This document shows, piece after piece, positions 35,984 to 44,947 of a stretch of 64,000 nucleotides of DNA. Under the pieces are notes generated by a model. It had not been told where the DNA came from. It saw only the letters and a list, made by a program, of their open reading frames with translations, and did no database searches. The number at the start of each line of letters is the position of its first letter. The stretch's first letter is position 1. A program made the translations under genes and the position numbers. Source of the stretch: Anabaena sphaerica FACHB-251 (GTDB lineage Bacteria > Cyanobacteriota > Cyanobacteriia > Cyanobacteriales > Nostocaceae); assembly GCF_014696825.1 (NCBI RefSeq), contig NZ_JACJQU010000001.1, positions 372,001 to 436,000 on the forward strand, in the 5' to 3' direction.

Positions 35984-37072
35984 TTATAATAATTTACACT
36001 GCCCATGATGCCGTAACAGATGGTCACATAAAACCAAAGCCACCATCGCATCAACCATTGGAACAGCACGGGGTAAAACACAAGGATCGTGTCTTCCTTT
36101 TCCTGCTAATACTGTTTCTTCACCTTCTTTGGTTACGGTTTTTTGTTCTTTTCTAATAGTTGCAGTTGGTTTAAAAGCAACTCTGATAATAATATTTTCG
36201 CCGTTAGAAATTCCCCCTTGAATACCTCCAGAACGGTTGGTTATGGTTCTAATTTCGCCATTTTCATCAATATAAAATTCGTCGTTATGTTCAAAACCTG
36301 TTAATAATGTTCCGTCAAAACCTGAACCTATTTCAAAACCTTTACTTGCAGGAAGTGACATCACCGCTTTTGCTAAGTCTGCTTCTAATTTATCAAAAAC
36401 CGGTTCACCTAAACCTTTAGGAACATTCCGCACCACACATTCAACGACACCACCGATAGAATTACCATCTCGACCAGTTTTTTCAATTAATGAAATCATT
36501 GTGTTAGCAATTTCGCCATCGGGACAACGGACAATATTACTTTCTACATCTGCTAAAGTTACAGTATCGGTATTAACAACGCCTTCTAAATCTTTGATGC
36601 GCTTAACGTAGGCGATAACTTCTACATTTGCAACTTGACGAAGAATTTTTTTAGCGATCGCACCAGCAGCTACCCTACCTATTGTCTCACGCGCTGAGGA
36701 TCTTCCTCCCCCTTGCCAATTTCTAAACCCATATTTTGCATCATAGGTAGCATCAGCGTGAGAAGGGCGGTATTTTTGCGCCATCTCATCATAATCTTCG
36801 GGACGAGTATTTTTATTTCTGACTAGGATAGCGATGGGTGTTCCCAGAGTTTTACCTTCAAATACTCCTGATAATATCTCACAGGTGTCCGCTTCTTTGC
36901 GGGGTGTGGTGATTTTACTTTGTCCTGGCCGTCTTCTGTCTAACTCAAATTGAATTTCCTCAGCGGAAATTTCTAATAGTGGGGGACAACCATCAATTAT
37001 AACACCCACACCGCCGCCGTGAGATTCGCCAAATGTCGTAATACGGAAAAGATGACCAAAAGTGCTGCCCAT
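35984..37072 (-). CDS. aroC: chorismate synthase
   Basis: A 362-residue enzyme converting EPSP to chorismate with reduced FMN, the last step of the shikimate pathway. N-terminal [35 protein letters not shown], the [17 protein letters not shown] motif and C-terminal [18 protein letters not shown] are all present at the normal length. It has its own transcript, divergent from the ATPase gene at 37288. Confidence 0.97.
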   Translation of the reverse strand: MGSTFGHLFRITTFGESHGGGVGVIIDGCPPLLEISAEEIQFELDRRRPGQSKITTPRKEADTCEILSGVFEGKTLGTPIAILVRNKNTRPEDYDEMAQKYRPSHADATYDAKYGFRNWQGGGRSSARETIGRVAAGAIAKKILRQVANVEVIAYVKRIKDLEGVVNTDTVTLADVESNIVRCPDGEIANTMISLIEKTGRDGNSIGGVVECVVRNVPKGLGEPVFDKLEADLAKAVMSLPASKGFEIGSGFDGTLLTGFEHNDEFYIDENGEIRTITNRSGGIQGGISNGENIIIRVAFKPTATIRKEQKTVTKEGEETVLAGKGRHDPCVLPRAVPMVDAMVALVLCDHLLRHHGQCKLL

Positions 37073-37287
37073 GATGTTGAGGAAATACAGACCGAAATAT
37101 GTATTTTACATGGTGTTGGGCATTTTTCACCCTCTGCTACATCCAGATCCCCGACTTCTGACAGCAGTTTATCATTTTTTGATAGGATGAAAAAAGAGTT
37201 AGGGTATCTTATCTATCGAAATTTTCTAAACTTTCATGTAATTTAAAGTTCTATCCATTAATAGACATTTAACTGTAAAATCAACCT

Positions 37288-38445
37288 ATGAAAAGTTTAG
37301 ATAGTATTACAATTCATCAGTTTAGAGGACTTCGAGATTTAGAACTAAAGGATCTCGGACGTATTAACTTGCTTGTTGGTATTAATAACTCAGGTAAAAC
37401 CAGTGTTTTAGAAGCATTAGAGATTTATTGTCACCCATTAGATATTAGAGTCTGGTTTAGTACAGCACTTCAAAGATCATCAGAAAGTAGACAAGATCCA
37501 ATGGATGCTTTAAGATGGTTGTTTACACGCTATGCTGAACCTGTAAATCCAGAAATGAATAAACCAACTATTCTTATATCTAGTGATGGTGATTATTTTA
37601 TCACGCAATTAAAAGCTAGTTATGAGCAAATAGAAGGAATATCGTTATCTACAAACAAAAAAAGAAGTAATTCTATTAATATTACAAATATTGAAATTGA
37701 TCATGATGATTCACCAGGATTAAGAAAAGGAATTGACTTTAAAATAGAAGTATATACAAAACAATTACAGTTACAGTTGTTTGATAATACTACTAATTTT
37801 CCTCATTTTATAGAAACTTTTCAGTTATGGGAAAATGAAGTTTTTCCTTTTCCATCTAAAAAAAGAGACCCACACCTAAGCTTACATACATCCACAGTTA
37901 CACCTGTATCTCACCGTTTTGAATCACAATTTCGGTTATTTTCAGATGCAAGATTTAAAAACTTTAAAGTAGATGTACTGGAATTACTTCAAAAAATAGA
38001 TAACAATATCTTGGATATAGAAATTTTATTACCGCCACAATCTACATCTACATTTAATATATATATTCAACATAAAAAACTGGGACTTGCACCAGTTAGC
38101 AGTTTTGGTGATGGTATTCGTCGTCTATTACATATAGCTTTAAAACTTGCTAGTGTTAAAGGTGGTATTCTATTAATTGATGAATTAGAATCAACAATTC
38201 ACACAGAAGCTTTACAAAATTCCTTTCAATGGTTGGTTAAATGGTGTCAAGAAATGGATGTACAATTATTTGCTACTACCCATAGTTTAGAAGCTGTTGA
38301 TGCTTTATTAGAAGTAACTGAATCTGATTCAGATTTAGTGCTTTATCGTTTAGAACCAAAGGAAGAAAAAACAAAAGTAGTTAGACATGATGGACATAGA
38401 TTAAGACGTTTAAGACAAGAATTAGGGGAGGAGGTACGTTGGTGA
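37288..38445 (+). CDS. OLD-like AAA ATPase, first ATPase-TOPRIM pair
   Basis: A 385-residue ABC-class ATPase of the AAA_15/21 group. N-terminal ITIHQFRGLRDLELKDLGRI leads to Walker A GINNSGKTS (residues 31-39). The signature VSSFGDGIRRLLHIALKLA precedes Walker B GGILLIDELESTIH, and a switch His is in FATTHSLE. The insert between the halves (about 60-250) is unlike known proteins. Its stop overlaps the start of a TOPRIM-like gene by 4 bp (GTGA), the layout of two-gene OLD/PARIS/Gabija-like defence systems. The ATPase family is firm; a defence role is inferred from gene pairing. Confidence 0.8.
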   Translation: MKSLDSITIHQFRGLRDLELKDLGRINLLVGINNSGKTSVLEALEIYCHPLDIRVWFSTALQRSSESRQDPMDALRWLFTRYAEPVNPEMNKPTILISSDGDYFITQLKASYEQIEGISLSTNKKRSNSINITNIEIDHDDSPGLRKGIDFKIEVYTKQLQLQLFDNTTNFPHFIETFQLWENEVFPFPSKKRDPHLSLHTSTVTPVSHRFESQFRLFSDARFKNFKVDVLELLQKIDNNILDIEILLPPQSTSTFNIYIQHKKLGLAPVSSFGDGIRRLLHIALKLASVKGGILLIDELESTIHTEALQNSFQWLVKWCQEMDVQLFATTHSLEAVDALLEVTESDSDLVLYRLEPKEEKTKVVRHDGHRLRRLRQELGEEVRW

Positions 38446-39224
38446 ATAAAAAATATGTTTTAATTGGTGTTGAGGGGAATCATGATCAGGCTTTTATTGC
38501 TAAGATTTTATGTAAATTATTCAAATTTTCTGAATTTACGGGAGAAGAATCAAAGTTGGATAGTTTTTGGCGCAAATTTATTCCTACCTATCCCAAAGGG
38601 GGAAACTTATATAAAAGAATGGATATGCCGACAATATTATATAATGAAAATTTTTCAATTGCTCTATATGTAGGTGAAGGAACTAAATTAATTGAGAATT
38701 TAAAATTAAAATTATCTAATATAGTAGATTATGAAAATAATCTTTTTGCTTTTGCAGTTATAGCTGATGCTGATAAAAAGACACCTAATCAAGTTGCAGA
38801 AGAATATCATGATGGTTTAAAAGAATATTTTCCTGATTTCCCTAATACAGTTAATTTAACTGGTAATGTTACAGAAAGTTCACCCAAATTAGGAATTTAT
38901 ATATTACCAGATAATATTCAACAAGGTGTTTTAGAAAATTTGATCTGTGATTGTGGTGATTTAGTTTATCCTGAATATATGCAAAGAGCAAGGGAATATA
39001 TAGATAAATTTTCTGAAGAAGACAGAAAGCAAAAGTCTTTAAAATGGAAACCTTTTGATAAAGAAAAAGCTTTAGTTGCCACAATTGTTAGTGTACTTAA
39101 ACCCGGTTCTACTAATACAGTTAGTATTAAGGCTGATAAATGGGTTAGTGATCAAACTGCTGAAATTCCGGTTATTCAAAACCTAACTCAATTTTTCAGT
39201 AATTTGTTAAATTTAGAACATTAA
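38442..39224 (+). CDS. DUF3226/TOPRIM-like partner of the first ATPase
   Basis: A 260-residue protein started at GTG 38442, with AGGAGG 7 bases upstream and a 4-bp overlap (GTGA) with the ATPase stop. N-terminal YVLIGVEGNHDQAFI has the TOPRIM glutamate (Glu11), and FAVIADADKKTP has the DxD pair (Asp109/Asp111). LGIYILPDNIQQGVLENL and ADKWVSDQTAE follow, as in the DUF3226 family. TOPRIM folds cut or join nucleic acid with Mg2+, so this is the likely effector nuclease controlled by the ATPase. Confidence 0.75.
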   Translation: MNKKYVLIGVEGNHDQAFIAKILCKLFKFSEFTGEESKLDSFWRKFIPTYPKGGNLYKRMDMPTILYNENFSIALYVGEGTKLIENLKLKLSNIVDYENNLFAFAVIADADKKTPNQVAEEYHDGLKEYFPDFPNTVNLTGNVTESSPKLGIYILPDNIQQGVLENLICDCGDLVYPEYMQRAREYIDKFSEEDRKQKSLKWKPFDKEKALVATIVSVLKPGSTNTVSIKADKWVSDQTAEIPVIQNLTQFFSNLLNLEH

Positions 39225-39250
39225 CTATCTTCCTTTTTACTCATAAAATC

Positions 39251-39281
39251 CCCATCCTGAAAATCCTCAAATCCTAGATAT
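39251..39281 (+). repeat. 31-bp repeat, copy 1, left of the DUF4276-ATPase pair
   Basis: CCCATCCTGAAAATCC..AAATCCTAGATAT differs at 2 of 31 positions from the copy at 41053-41083, in the same orientation. The two copies bracket the second ATPase pair. An inverted, more diverged copy lies at 26723-26759. Confidence 0.85.
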
Positions 39282-39304
39282 CCTGATGCAGACAAAATAG
39301 TTAA

Positions 39305-39928
39305 CTACTTGATATTTTCCAGTTTTGTTAACCATTTATCAAAATGTTGACACTGCTGACGTATTATATCCAAACCGATATCCATTGCAATTAAAGAACC
39401 ATGTAACGGTTTATCATATCCAGGACAACATCTGAGAATACGTTTAGAAGGTGCTGTTATCGGACTATCATTAATATGTTCAGGTGAAAGAAATAATTCA
39501 CGTTCACATTGTAACTGTTCTACAATACTTTTATCAAACCATCCTAAAAACGCTTGTGGATTACTATAAAGAAGTCCCTCAAACTCATGCACCAATAAAT
39601 TAGAAATAAAATTTTGTTGTCCAATATCTACACCCATTTGTTTCTCCAGATATTCAGCTTTCTCAAAAGGATTATTGGTAGTGAGAATAGAACTTTTACC
39701 AGGAAAATCTTTTGGTAGTCCATACAAATCTAACATCGTAGTTACAAAAGCGGTGCTATCTTCAGAACATTTACGATATAATTCTTTTCTGATTTTTCCA
39801 TAAGTTACCGCACCACCTAGAAGTATAGGGTTAACATATATGTTTTGTTGCAGAAAATGATTGTAAAGCAGTTCTCTAACAAAAGTTTCTTCCGTTTGTC
39901 CTTCTACAAAAATGTTGACTCGAATCAT
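39305..39928 (-). CDS. DUF4276 (TOPRIM-like) partner of the second ATPase
   Basis: A 207-residue DUF4276 protein starting at ATG 39928 inside the ATPase stop (ATGA overlap). MIRVNIFVEGQTEETFVREL carries the acidic Glu9. FVTTMLDLYGLPKDFPG carries Asp68, in place of the more common DFYGLP. NLLVHEFEGLLYSNP adds further acidic residues, and the C-terminal PSKRILRCCPGYDKPLHGS is typical of the family. DUF4276 is regarded as TOPRIM-like and is nearly always paired with an AAA ATPase gene, as here. Confidence 0.83.
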   Translation of the reverse strand: MIRVNIFVEGQTEETFVRELLYNHFLQQNIYVNPILLGGAVTYGKIRKELYRKCSEDSTAFVTTMLDLYGLPKDFPGKSSILTTNNPFEKAEYLEKQMGVDIGQQNFISNLLVHEFEGLLYSNPQAFLGWFDKSIVEQLQCERELFLSPEHINDSPITAPSKRILRCCPGYDKPLHGSLIAMDIGLDIIRQQCQHFDKWLTKLENIK

Positions 39929-41016
39929 TTTGAAGGTCTACCTCCAATAATGTTCTTTTTCCATAACTCTCCTAAACTATAATCTTCTAACCACTCTTGT
40001 AAATCATCCTCATTTAATCTATGCAGTAATGATTTACCATCTTTTCTATCTACAACTATCACATCTTTTGCTGTAAATTCATTCAATAATTCCACAGATT
40101 GAGTAGAAACAATTACTTGTTTTTCTCTGGAAGCAGCACGCATTAAAGATGCTAAAACAGTAATTGCATAAGGATGAAGACCTAATTCTGGTTCATCAAC
40201 TAAAATAGTTTCTGGTTGTAAAGTAGCAGGTTGTAAAAATACCGTTGCTAAACATATAAAACGCAGCGTTCCATCAGACAGCAAATGAGCTTTAAAAGGA
40301 AGATCCTGACCTTGTTCAAACCATTCTAGTTCTATAAAATCCTGATTGTGTGGAGAAGGACGCAATAAAAAATCATCAAAAAAAGGTGCAACAAGTCGGA
40401 TTGTTTTGATAATTTGTTGATAAGATTGAGAATGATTGTTCTTTAATAAATACAAAAAAGCTGCCAAATTACGAGCATCTGGACGCAGGTAAATATTATC
40501 ATTAATAGGAGTAGGTTGTTTTACATAAGCACTGTCACTGGTATCATGAAAATGATAAACCTGCCATTTTTTCATAGCTGGTAATACATATTCATCAATT
40601 CCTGTTCCAGTACCAGTAAAAGCCTGAGTTTCAAAATAACCACTACCTATTTCCCACTCACCATCACCCCAGCCAAAACACTCTTGAGAAAACATCAGAC
40701 GGTTATCTTGAGTAGGTTCAAGGGTGGCAAAATATCTATTATTGCCAAAATAGAGTTCTATTTCCAATTTTTCAGTTGTTTTTCTACCAAAATGTAATAT
40801 TGAATCTGGTCCACCTTGACGACTGACAAAAACTTGCAGTTTCTTATCAAGCATCTGCTCAATCATACGAAAAAAGCCAATAAAATTGGATTTTCCTGCA
40901 CCATTACAGCCAATAAGTATATTAAGTTGAGAAAGCTGAATGTCACAGTCAGTAATTGATTTAAATCCTTTCAAAATAATTCTTGATAGTTGCTTTTTAC
41001 TAATCAACTTAGTCAT
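39925..41016 (-). CDS. AAA ATPase of the second (DUF4276) pair
   Basis: A 363-residue ABC-class ATPase. LKGFKSITDCDIQLSQLNILI is followed by Walker A GCNGAGKS (residues 36-43). The signature is in HLLSDGTLRFICLATVFLQP, Walker B in TILVDEPELGLHPYAI, and the switch region in VIVSTQSVELLNEF, with Gln where a His is often found. The protein resembles chromosome-segregation/RecF-like ATPases that pair with DUF4276. It faces the first ATPase-TOPRIM pair tail to tail. Confidence 0.85.
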   Translation of the reverse strand: MTKLISKKQLSRIILKGFKSITDCDIQLSQLNILIGCNGAGKSNFIGFFRMIEQMLDKKLQVFVSRQGGPDSILHFGRKTTEKLEIELYFGNNRYFATLEPTQDNRLMFSQECFGWGDGEWEIGSGYFETQAFTGTGTGIDEYVLPAMKKWQVYHFHDTSDSAYVKQPTPINDNIYLRPDARNLAAFLYLLKNNHSQSYQQIIKTIRLVAPFFDDFLLRPSPHNQDFIELEWFEQGQDLPFKAHLLSDGTLRFICLATVFLQPATLQPETILVDEPELGLHPYAITVLASLMRAASREKQVIVSTQSVELLNEFTAKDVIVVDRKDGKSLLHRLNEDDLQEWLEDYSLGELWKKNIIGGRPSK

Positions 41017-41052
41017 GAAATAGTCTCCTGATTTTTCAGGTTTATAAAAATT

Positions 41053-41083
41053 CCCATCCTGTAAATCCTCAAATCCTGGATAT
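41053..41083 (+). repeat. 31-bp repeat, copy 2, right of the DUF4276-ATPase pair
   Basis: CCCATCCTGTAAATCC..AAATCCTGGATAT lies 37 bases upstream of the second ATPase start and matches 39251-39281 at 29 of 31 positions in direct orientation. Confidence 0.85.
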
Positions 41084-41144
41084 TATCTCGACTTCGCTCG
41101 ATAACCACCTGATTATGACAAAAATACCTCGAAAACATCAATCT

Positions 41145-41639
41145 CTAAACAATAGCATCGCGTAAATCATTAAGAGTAATCATCAATGTCATTGGTTCGA
41201 GGGGAGACAAATTAAAACCTAAAGCCAAATAAAAATCCCTAACTTCTTCAGAAATTGCATGAACAATAATTCCTCTAATGCCAATGGTATCAGCCGCTTG
41301 AAGAACTCGTAAAGCAGCATCACGAAATAAAGCACGTCCTAAACCTTGACCCTGAGAAGAACTATCTATTGCTAATCGTGCCAAAATTACTACCGGAATA
41401 GGGTCAGGCATATTTCCCCGAAATTTACCTACAGCCGATTGTAAACTAATTGCTCCCGAAGCAAGAGCATAATATCCAACAACTTGATTATCCGCACAAA
41501 TAACAAAAGTTCTAGTTGCACCACTGATTTGATTCACATAAGCTCGACGTTTTAACCAATCATCAAGAGAAGTAATTCCACAGGAAAAATCAGTACAAAA
41601 ATGATGACTCGCTAGGGGTTCAGGCGGTGTGAAATTCAT
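41145..41639 (-). CDS. GNAT toxin (TacT/AtaT-like)
   Basis: A 164-residue N-acetyltransferase started at ATG 41639, which overlaps the antitoxin stop as ATGA; an upstream TTG is less likely. FTPPEPLASHHFCTDFSCGITSLDDWLKRRA, TRTFVICADNQVVGYYALASGAI and the acetyl-CoA loop SSQGQGLGRALFRDA are the standard pattern. Toxins of this family acetylate the amino acid on charged tRNA and stop translation. The partner is the DUF1778 gene directly upstream. Confidence 0.9.
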   Translation of the reverse strand: MNFTPPEPLASHHFCTDFSCGITSLDDWLKRRAYVNQISGATRTFVICADNQVVGYYALASGAISLQSAVGKFRGNMPDPIPVVILARLAIDSSSQGQGLGRALFRDAALRVLQAADTIGIRGIIVHAISEEVRDFYLALGFNLSPLEPMTLMITLNDLRDAIV

Positions 41640-41926
41640 TTCTGTTCCCAAGGCGGAGTTGTTTGCATGGTTTTACGTAAACGTTCATTCGCTTGAGGAG
41701 GTGCGTCTAATAAAGTAATAAATTCTGCATAAGCTTCTGGAGTAGTCCAAAAAATAGTTCGTTCTAATAAAGTTTCTTCCGCTGCATTCCGCGCTGCTGC
41801 CAAAATAAAATCAGTTCTATTTTTACCTAGTAATTTAGCAGCCATATCTATCAAATCACGTTCTTCTGGCTTAATGCGTAAGTTGAGGGTGTTGCGTGGA
41901 GTCTTAGTTTTTATTTTGTTGGTCAT
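41636..41926 (-). CDS. DUF1778 antitoxin (TacA/AtaR-like)
   Basis: A 96-residue protein with an N-terminal ribbon-helix-helix (TLNLRIKPEERDLIDMAAKLLGKNRTDFIL) followed by AARNAAEETLLERTIFW, the DUF1778 pattern. The C-terminal tail (about residues 60-96) wraps the GNAT toxin and blocks its active site. The pair normally represses its own promoter. The stop codon overlaps the toxin start by 4 bp. Confidence 0.9.
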   Translation of the reverse strand: MTNKIKTKTPRNTLNLRIKPEERDLIDMAAKLLGKNRTDFILAAARNAAEETLLERTIFWTTPEAYAEFITLLDAPPQANERLRKTMQTTPPWEQK

Positions 41927-42148
41927 GGTTGATTTTTTGAAGTTTAAGATAAGACTATTTTACCATCTTGTAATGACAACGACATTACAGCATTTGGTAA
42001 AAAAAAATCTCCATCTGTAGATGAAGGTTTTGCTTTTCCCTCTCCCAACTCCCTATTCCGTGACTTCCTTTGCGTCTATATGTACAATATTTATCATATC
42101 TGTATAGTATGTGCTAAATTATAGCCAAACTTGTAAATTACAGTAATC

Positions 42149-42490
42149 ATGGGCTTTTTACTGAGAATACTTGGCTTTGGTTTGCTGATATTAGGCATCT
42201 ACTTAGTTGGACAAAACATCATCTTCACAACCAACGTTTATCCTTACTGGTGGAGAGGAATAGCCGCAGACACATCTGTACTTGCACTCACAATAGGAGT
42301 AATGATATTAATTTTCTTCCCCAGAGGTATGAAAGAGTTAGGCTGGATACCCGTAGTTATTGGAATTATCCTTGTATTTATGAGTAGTCGAGCCATCCTC
42401 AATCCTACGAGCCTATGGCAATTTTTTCTATCATTAATTCTCATGTCAGGAGGGTATAAAATGTTCATCACTGGACGTTTACCTGTATAA
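42149..42490 (+). CDS. small membrane protein
   Basis: A 113-residue protein with four probable membrane helices: residues 2-22 (GFLLRILGFGLLILGIYLVG), 43-56, 66-83 and 94-106. The loops are short, one with an FFPRGMKELGW motif. No family or function is recognised. It stands alone and is convergent with psbA, whose terminator lies about 45 bases downstream. Confidence 0.65.
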   Translation: MGFLLRILGFGLLILGIYLVGQNIIFTTNVYPYWWRGIAADTSVLALTIGVMILIFFPRGMKELGWIPVVIGIILVFMSSRAILNPTSLWQFFLSLILMSGGYKMFITGRLPV

Positions 42491-42532
42491 AAAAACTCAA
42501 ACTTTCTCTCTCTGCGTCTCTGCGTGAATAAA

Positions 42533-42568
42533 CAAAAAAACGCCCCCCATTTCTGGAGAGCGTTTTTT
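42533..42568 (-). terminator. rho-independent terminator of psbA
   Basis: On the minus strand ACGCTCTCC and GGGGGGCGT form a 9-bp stem with two G-T pairs and loop AGAAAT, flanked by A- and T-runs (CGTTTTTTT). It starts about 21 bases after the psbA stop. The flanking A-run means it may also work for the gene coming from the left. Confidence 0.88.
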
Positions 42569-42588
42569 ATTTAACTAAACTTGAAATA

Positions 42589-43671
42589 TTAACCGTTGAT
42601 TGCAGGAGCAGTCAAAGCAACAGGAGCAACTTCACCAGCAGCTAAGTCTAAGGGGAAGTTGTGAGCGTTACGCTCGTGCATTACTTCCATACCCAGGTTA
42701 GCGCGGTTGATTACGTCAGCCCATGTACCGATGACGCGACCTTGAGAATCAATGATGGATTGGTTGAAGTTGAAACCGTTCAAGTTGAAAGCCATTGTGC
42801 TGACACCCAAAGCGGTGAACCAGATTCCAACTACTGGCCAAGCAGCGAGGAAGAAGTGAAGTGAACGGCTGTTGTTGAAGGAAGCGTATTGGAAAATCAA
42901 GCGACCGAAGTAACCGTGAGCAGCAACGATGTTGTAGGTTTCTTCTTCTTGACCGAATTTGTAACCGTAGTTTTGAGACTCGGTTTCGGTTGTTTCACGA
43001 ACCAAAGAGGAAGTTACCAAAGAACCGTGCATTGCAGAGAACAAGGAACCACCGAATACACCAGCTACACCTAACATATGGAAGGGGTGCATCAAGATGT
43101 TGTGTTCAGCTTGGAACACAATCATGAAGTTGAATGTTCCAGAGATACCCAAAGGCATACCATCAGAGAATGAACCTTGACCGATTGGGTAGATTAAGAA
43201 TACTGCGGTAGCAGCAGCTACAGGAGCGGAGAATGCTACACAAATCCAAGGACGCATACCTAAGCGGTAGGAAAGTTCCCATTCACGACCGAGGTAGCAA
43301 GCTACACCGATTAAGAAGTGGAAAATTACCAATTGGTAAGGACCACCGTTGTACAACCACTCATCTAAGGAAGCTGCTTCCCAAATTGGGTAGAAGTGTA
43401 AACCGATAGCGTTAGAGGAAGGAACAACTGCACCAGAGATGATGTTGTTTCCGTAGATTAAAGAACCTGCAACGGGTTCACGGATACCGTCGATGTCAAC
43501 GGGAGGTGCTGCAATGAATGCAACGATGAAGCAGGTGGTAGCAGCTAACAGAGTGGGGATCATCAATACACCGAACCAACCGATGTAGATACGGTTATTA
43601 GTGCTGGTGATGAATTCGCAAAAGCGATCCCATACGTTGGCGCTTTGGCGCTGTTGAATGGCTGTGGTCAT
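42589..43671 (-). CDS. psbA: photosystem II D1 protein, Glu130 form
   Basis: A 360-residue D1 with all key residues: Tyr161 (TyrZ), Asp170 for the Mn cluster, His198 for P680, His215 and His272 for the non-heme iron, and Ser264 in the QB pocket. Residue 130 is Glu ([10 protein letters not shown]), as in the high-light D1:2 form, not Gln as in the standard D1:1. The C-terminal extension after Ala344 ([13 protein letters not shown]) is the CtpA-processed tail. It is a single-gene unit with the promoter at 43732-43760 and a terminator just downstream. Other psbA copies are expected elsewhere in the genome. Confidence 0.97.
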   Translation of the reverse strand: MTTAIQQRQSANVWDRFCEFITSTNNRIYIGWFGVLMIPTLLAATTCFIVAFIAAPPVDIDGIREPVAGSLIYGNNIISGAVVPSSNAIGLHFYPIWEAASLDEWLYNGGPYQLVIFHFLIGVACYLGREWELSYRLGMRPWICVAFSAPVAAATAVFLIYPIGQGSFSDGMPLGISGTFNFMIVFQAEHNILMHPFHMLGVAGVFGGSLFSAMHGSLVTSSLVRETTETESQNYGYKFGQEEETYNIVAAHGYFGRLIFQYASFNNSRSLHFFLAAWPVVGIWFTALGVSTMAFNLNGFNFNQSIIDSQGRVIGTWADVINRANLGMEVMHERNAHNFPLDLAAGEVAPVALTAPAING

Positions 43672-43731
43672 GTGTTTATAATTGCGTTTGAGTTATGTAT
43701 GTTTTGGTAGGTGTTTCTACCTCATGAATTT

Positions 43732-43760
43732 ATAGTAAGCCTATTGTTTCGATTTGTAAA
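43732..43760 (-). promoter_or_regulatory. psbA promoter
   Basis: On the minus strand TTTACA (43760-43755), a 17-base spacer and TACTAT (43737-43732) form a sigma-70-type promoter like those of other cyanobacterial psbA genes. It would start transcription about 50 bases before the ATG. Confidence 0.75.
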
Positions 43761-43937
43761 GGGGTTTTCGTAATATTTTTTAATAATCTTGAAAAATTGG
43801 GGAAGCTAACCCACCATAATCTAGATATAGCAATGCTTTCAGTCAAAAAATTTTTTGTAACAATTTCTCATCTTTGGTAATAAGAGTTAGGTTATTCTTC
43901 CCAGTCCCCAGTCCCCAGTCCCCAGTCCCCTATATAT

Positions 43938-44855
43938 ATGTCTCTATCTCGTCAAAATATTGTCACCTACAGCCCTGCTTATACTCTCGTCCCCACTTAC
44001 GAATGCTTTAATAGGTGTACTTATTGCAATTTTCGGACAGACCCTGGTAAAAGCCCTTGGTTGACTGTTGCGGAAGCTAAGAGTATTTTGCAACAACTTC
44101 AAAATCAAAATGTCTGTGAAATCCTCATCCTTAGCGGTGAAGTTCATCCTCTATCATCGAGGCGTGAGGCTTGGTTTCAGCTTATTTATGATTTATGTGC
44201 TTTAGCTTTGTCAATGGGATTTTTACCCCATACTAATGCTGGAATACTGAGTTTTGCAGAAATGGAAAAGCTGAAAAATGTCAATGTTTCAATGGGGTTG
44301 ATGTTGGAACAGTTGACACCCAAGTTGTTAAATACTGTCCATCGTCATGCACCGAGTAAGTTACCTGAAGTGCGTTTACAACAGTTGCAATGGGCGGGAG
44401 AGTTACAAATTCCCTTTACAACCGGGTTGCTTTTGGGAATAGGAGAAACTGAAGATGACTGGTGGCAGACTTTAGCAGCTATTTCTGATTTGCATCAACG
44501 CTACCACCATATACAAGAAGTGATTTTGCAACCCCACAGTCCGGGAAGTCAGCAAACCTTTGATGCAGAACCTTTTAACCCACATCAACTACCAGAAGTC
44601 ATAGCTAAAGCACGGGAAATTTTACCCGCAGATATTACTATTCAAATTCCGCCTAATTTGGTTAAAGATGAAAATTGGTTACTAGCTTGTTTAGATGCAG
44701 GTGCTAGAGATTTAGGGGGAATAGGTCCCAAAGATGAAGTTAACCCTGATTATCCTCATTTACAGGAACAGAGATTAAGAAAAATTTTACACCCTGCGGG
44801 GTGGGAGTTAGTACCACGTTTGCCTGTCTATCCTCAGTTTCAAAGGAATAGGTGA
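43938..44855 (+). CDS. cofG: FO synthase subunit CofG
   Basis: A 305-residue radical SAM enzyme. Cluster ligands Cys23, Cys27 and Cys30 lie in YECFNRCTYCNFR. LSGEVHP, NAGILSFAEMEKLKNVNVSMGLMLEQ and TGLLLGIGETEDD are family motifs. With CofH it makes the deazaflavin FO, the antenna pigment of many cyanobacterial DNA photolyases. cofH is not in the window. A CCCCAGT array sits just upstream of the ATG. Confidence 0.92.
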   Translation: MSLSRQNIVTYSPAYTLVPTYECFNRCTYCNFRTDPGKSPWLTVAEAKSILQQLQNQNVCEILILSGEVHPLSSRREAWFQLIYDLCALALSMGFLPHTNAGILSFAEMEKLKNVNVSMGLMLEQLTPKLLNTVHRHAPSKLPEVRLQQLQWAGELQIPFTTGLLLGIGETEDDWWQTLAAISDLHQRYHHIQEVILQPHSPGSQQTFDAEPFNPHQLPEVIAKAREILPADITIQIPPNLVKDENWLLACLDAGARDLGGIGPKDEVNPDYPHLQEQRLRKILHPAGWELVPRLPVYPQFQRNR

Positions 44856-44947
44856 CAGGGAGATGGGGAGATGGGGAGATGGGGAGATGGGAAGAATAAA
44901 TAATTATCTGTTCCCTGTTCCCTGTTCCCTGTTCCCTGATAACTGTC
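44856..44947. repeat. GATGGGGA and TTCCCTG tandem repeats
   Basis: Four GATGGG(G)A units and about four TTCCCTG units fill the space between the convergent cofG and Wzz-like genes. Related CCCCATCT units, the complement of the first array, lie at 47196-47266 on the other side of the Wzz-like gene. Confidence 0.85.

Noticed and set aside
42589-43671. Open frames on the + strand inside psbA
   Set aside because: They are antisense shadows of the conserved psbA sequence.
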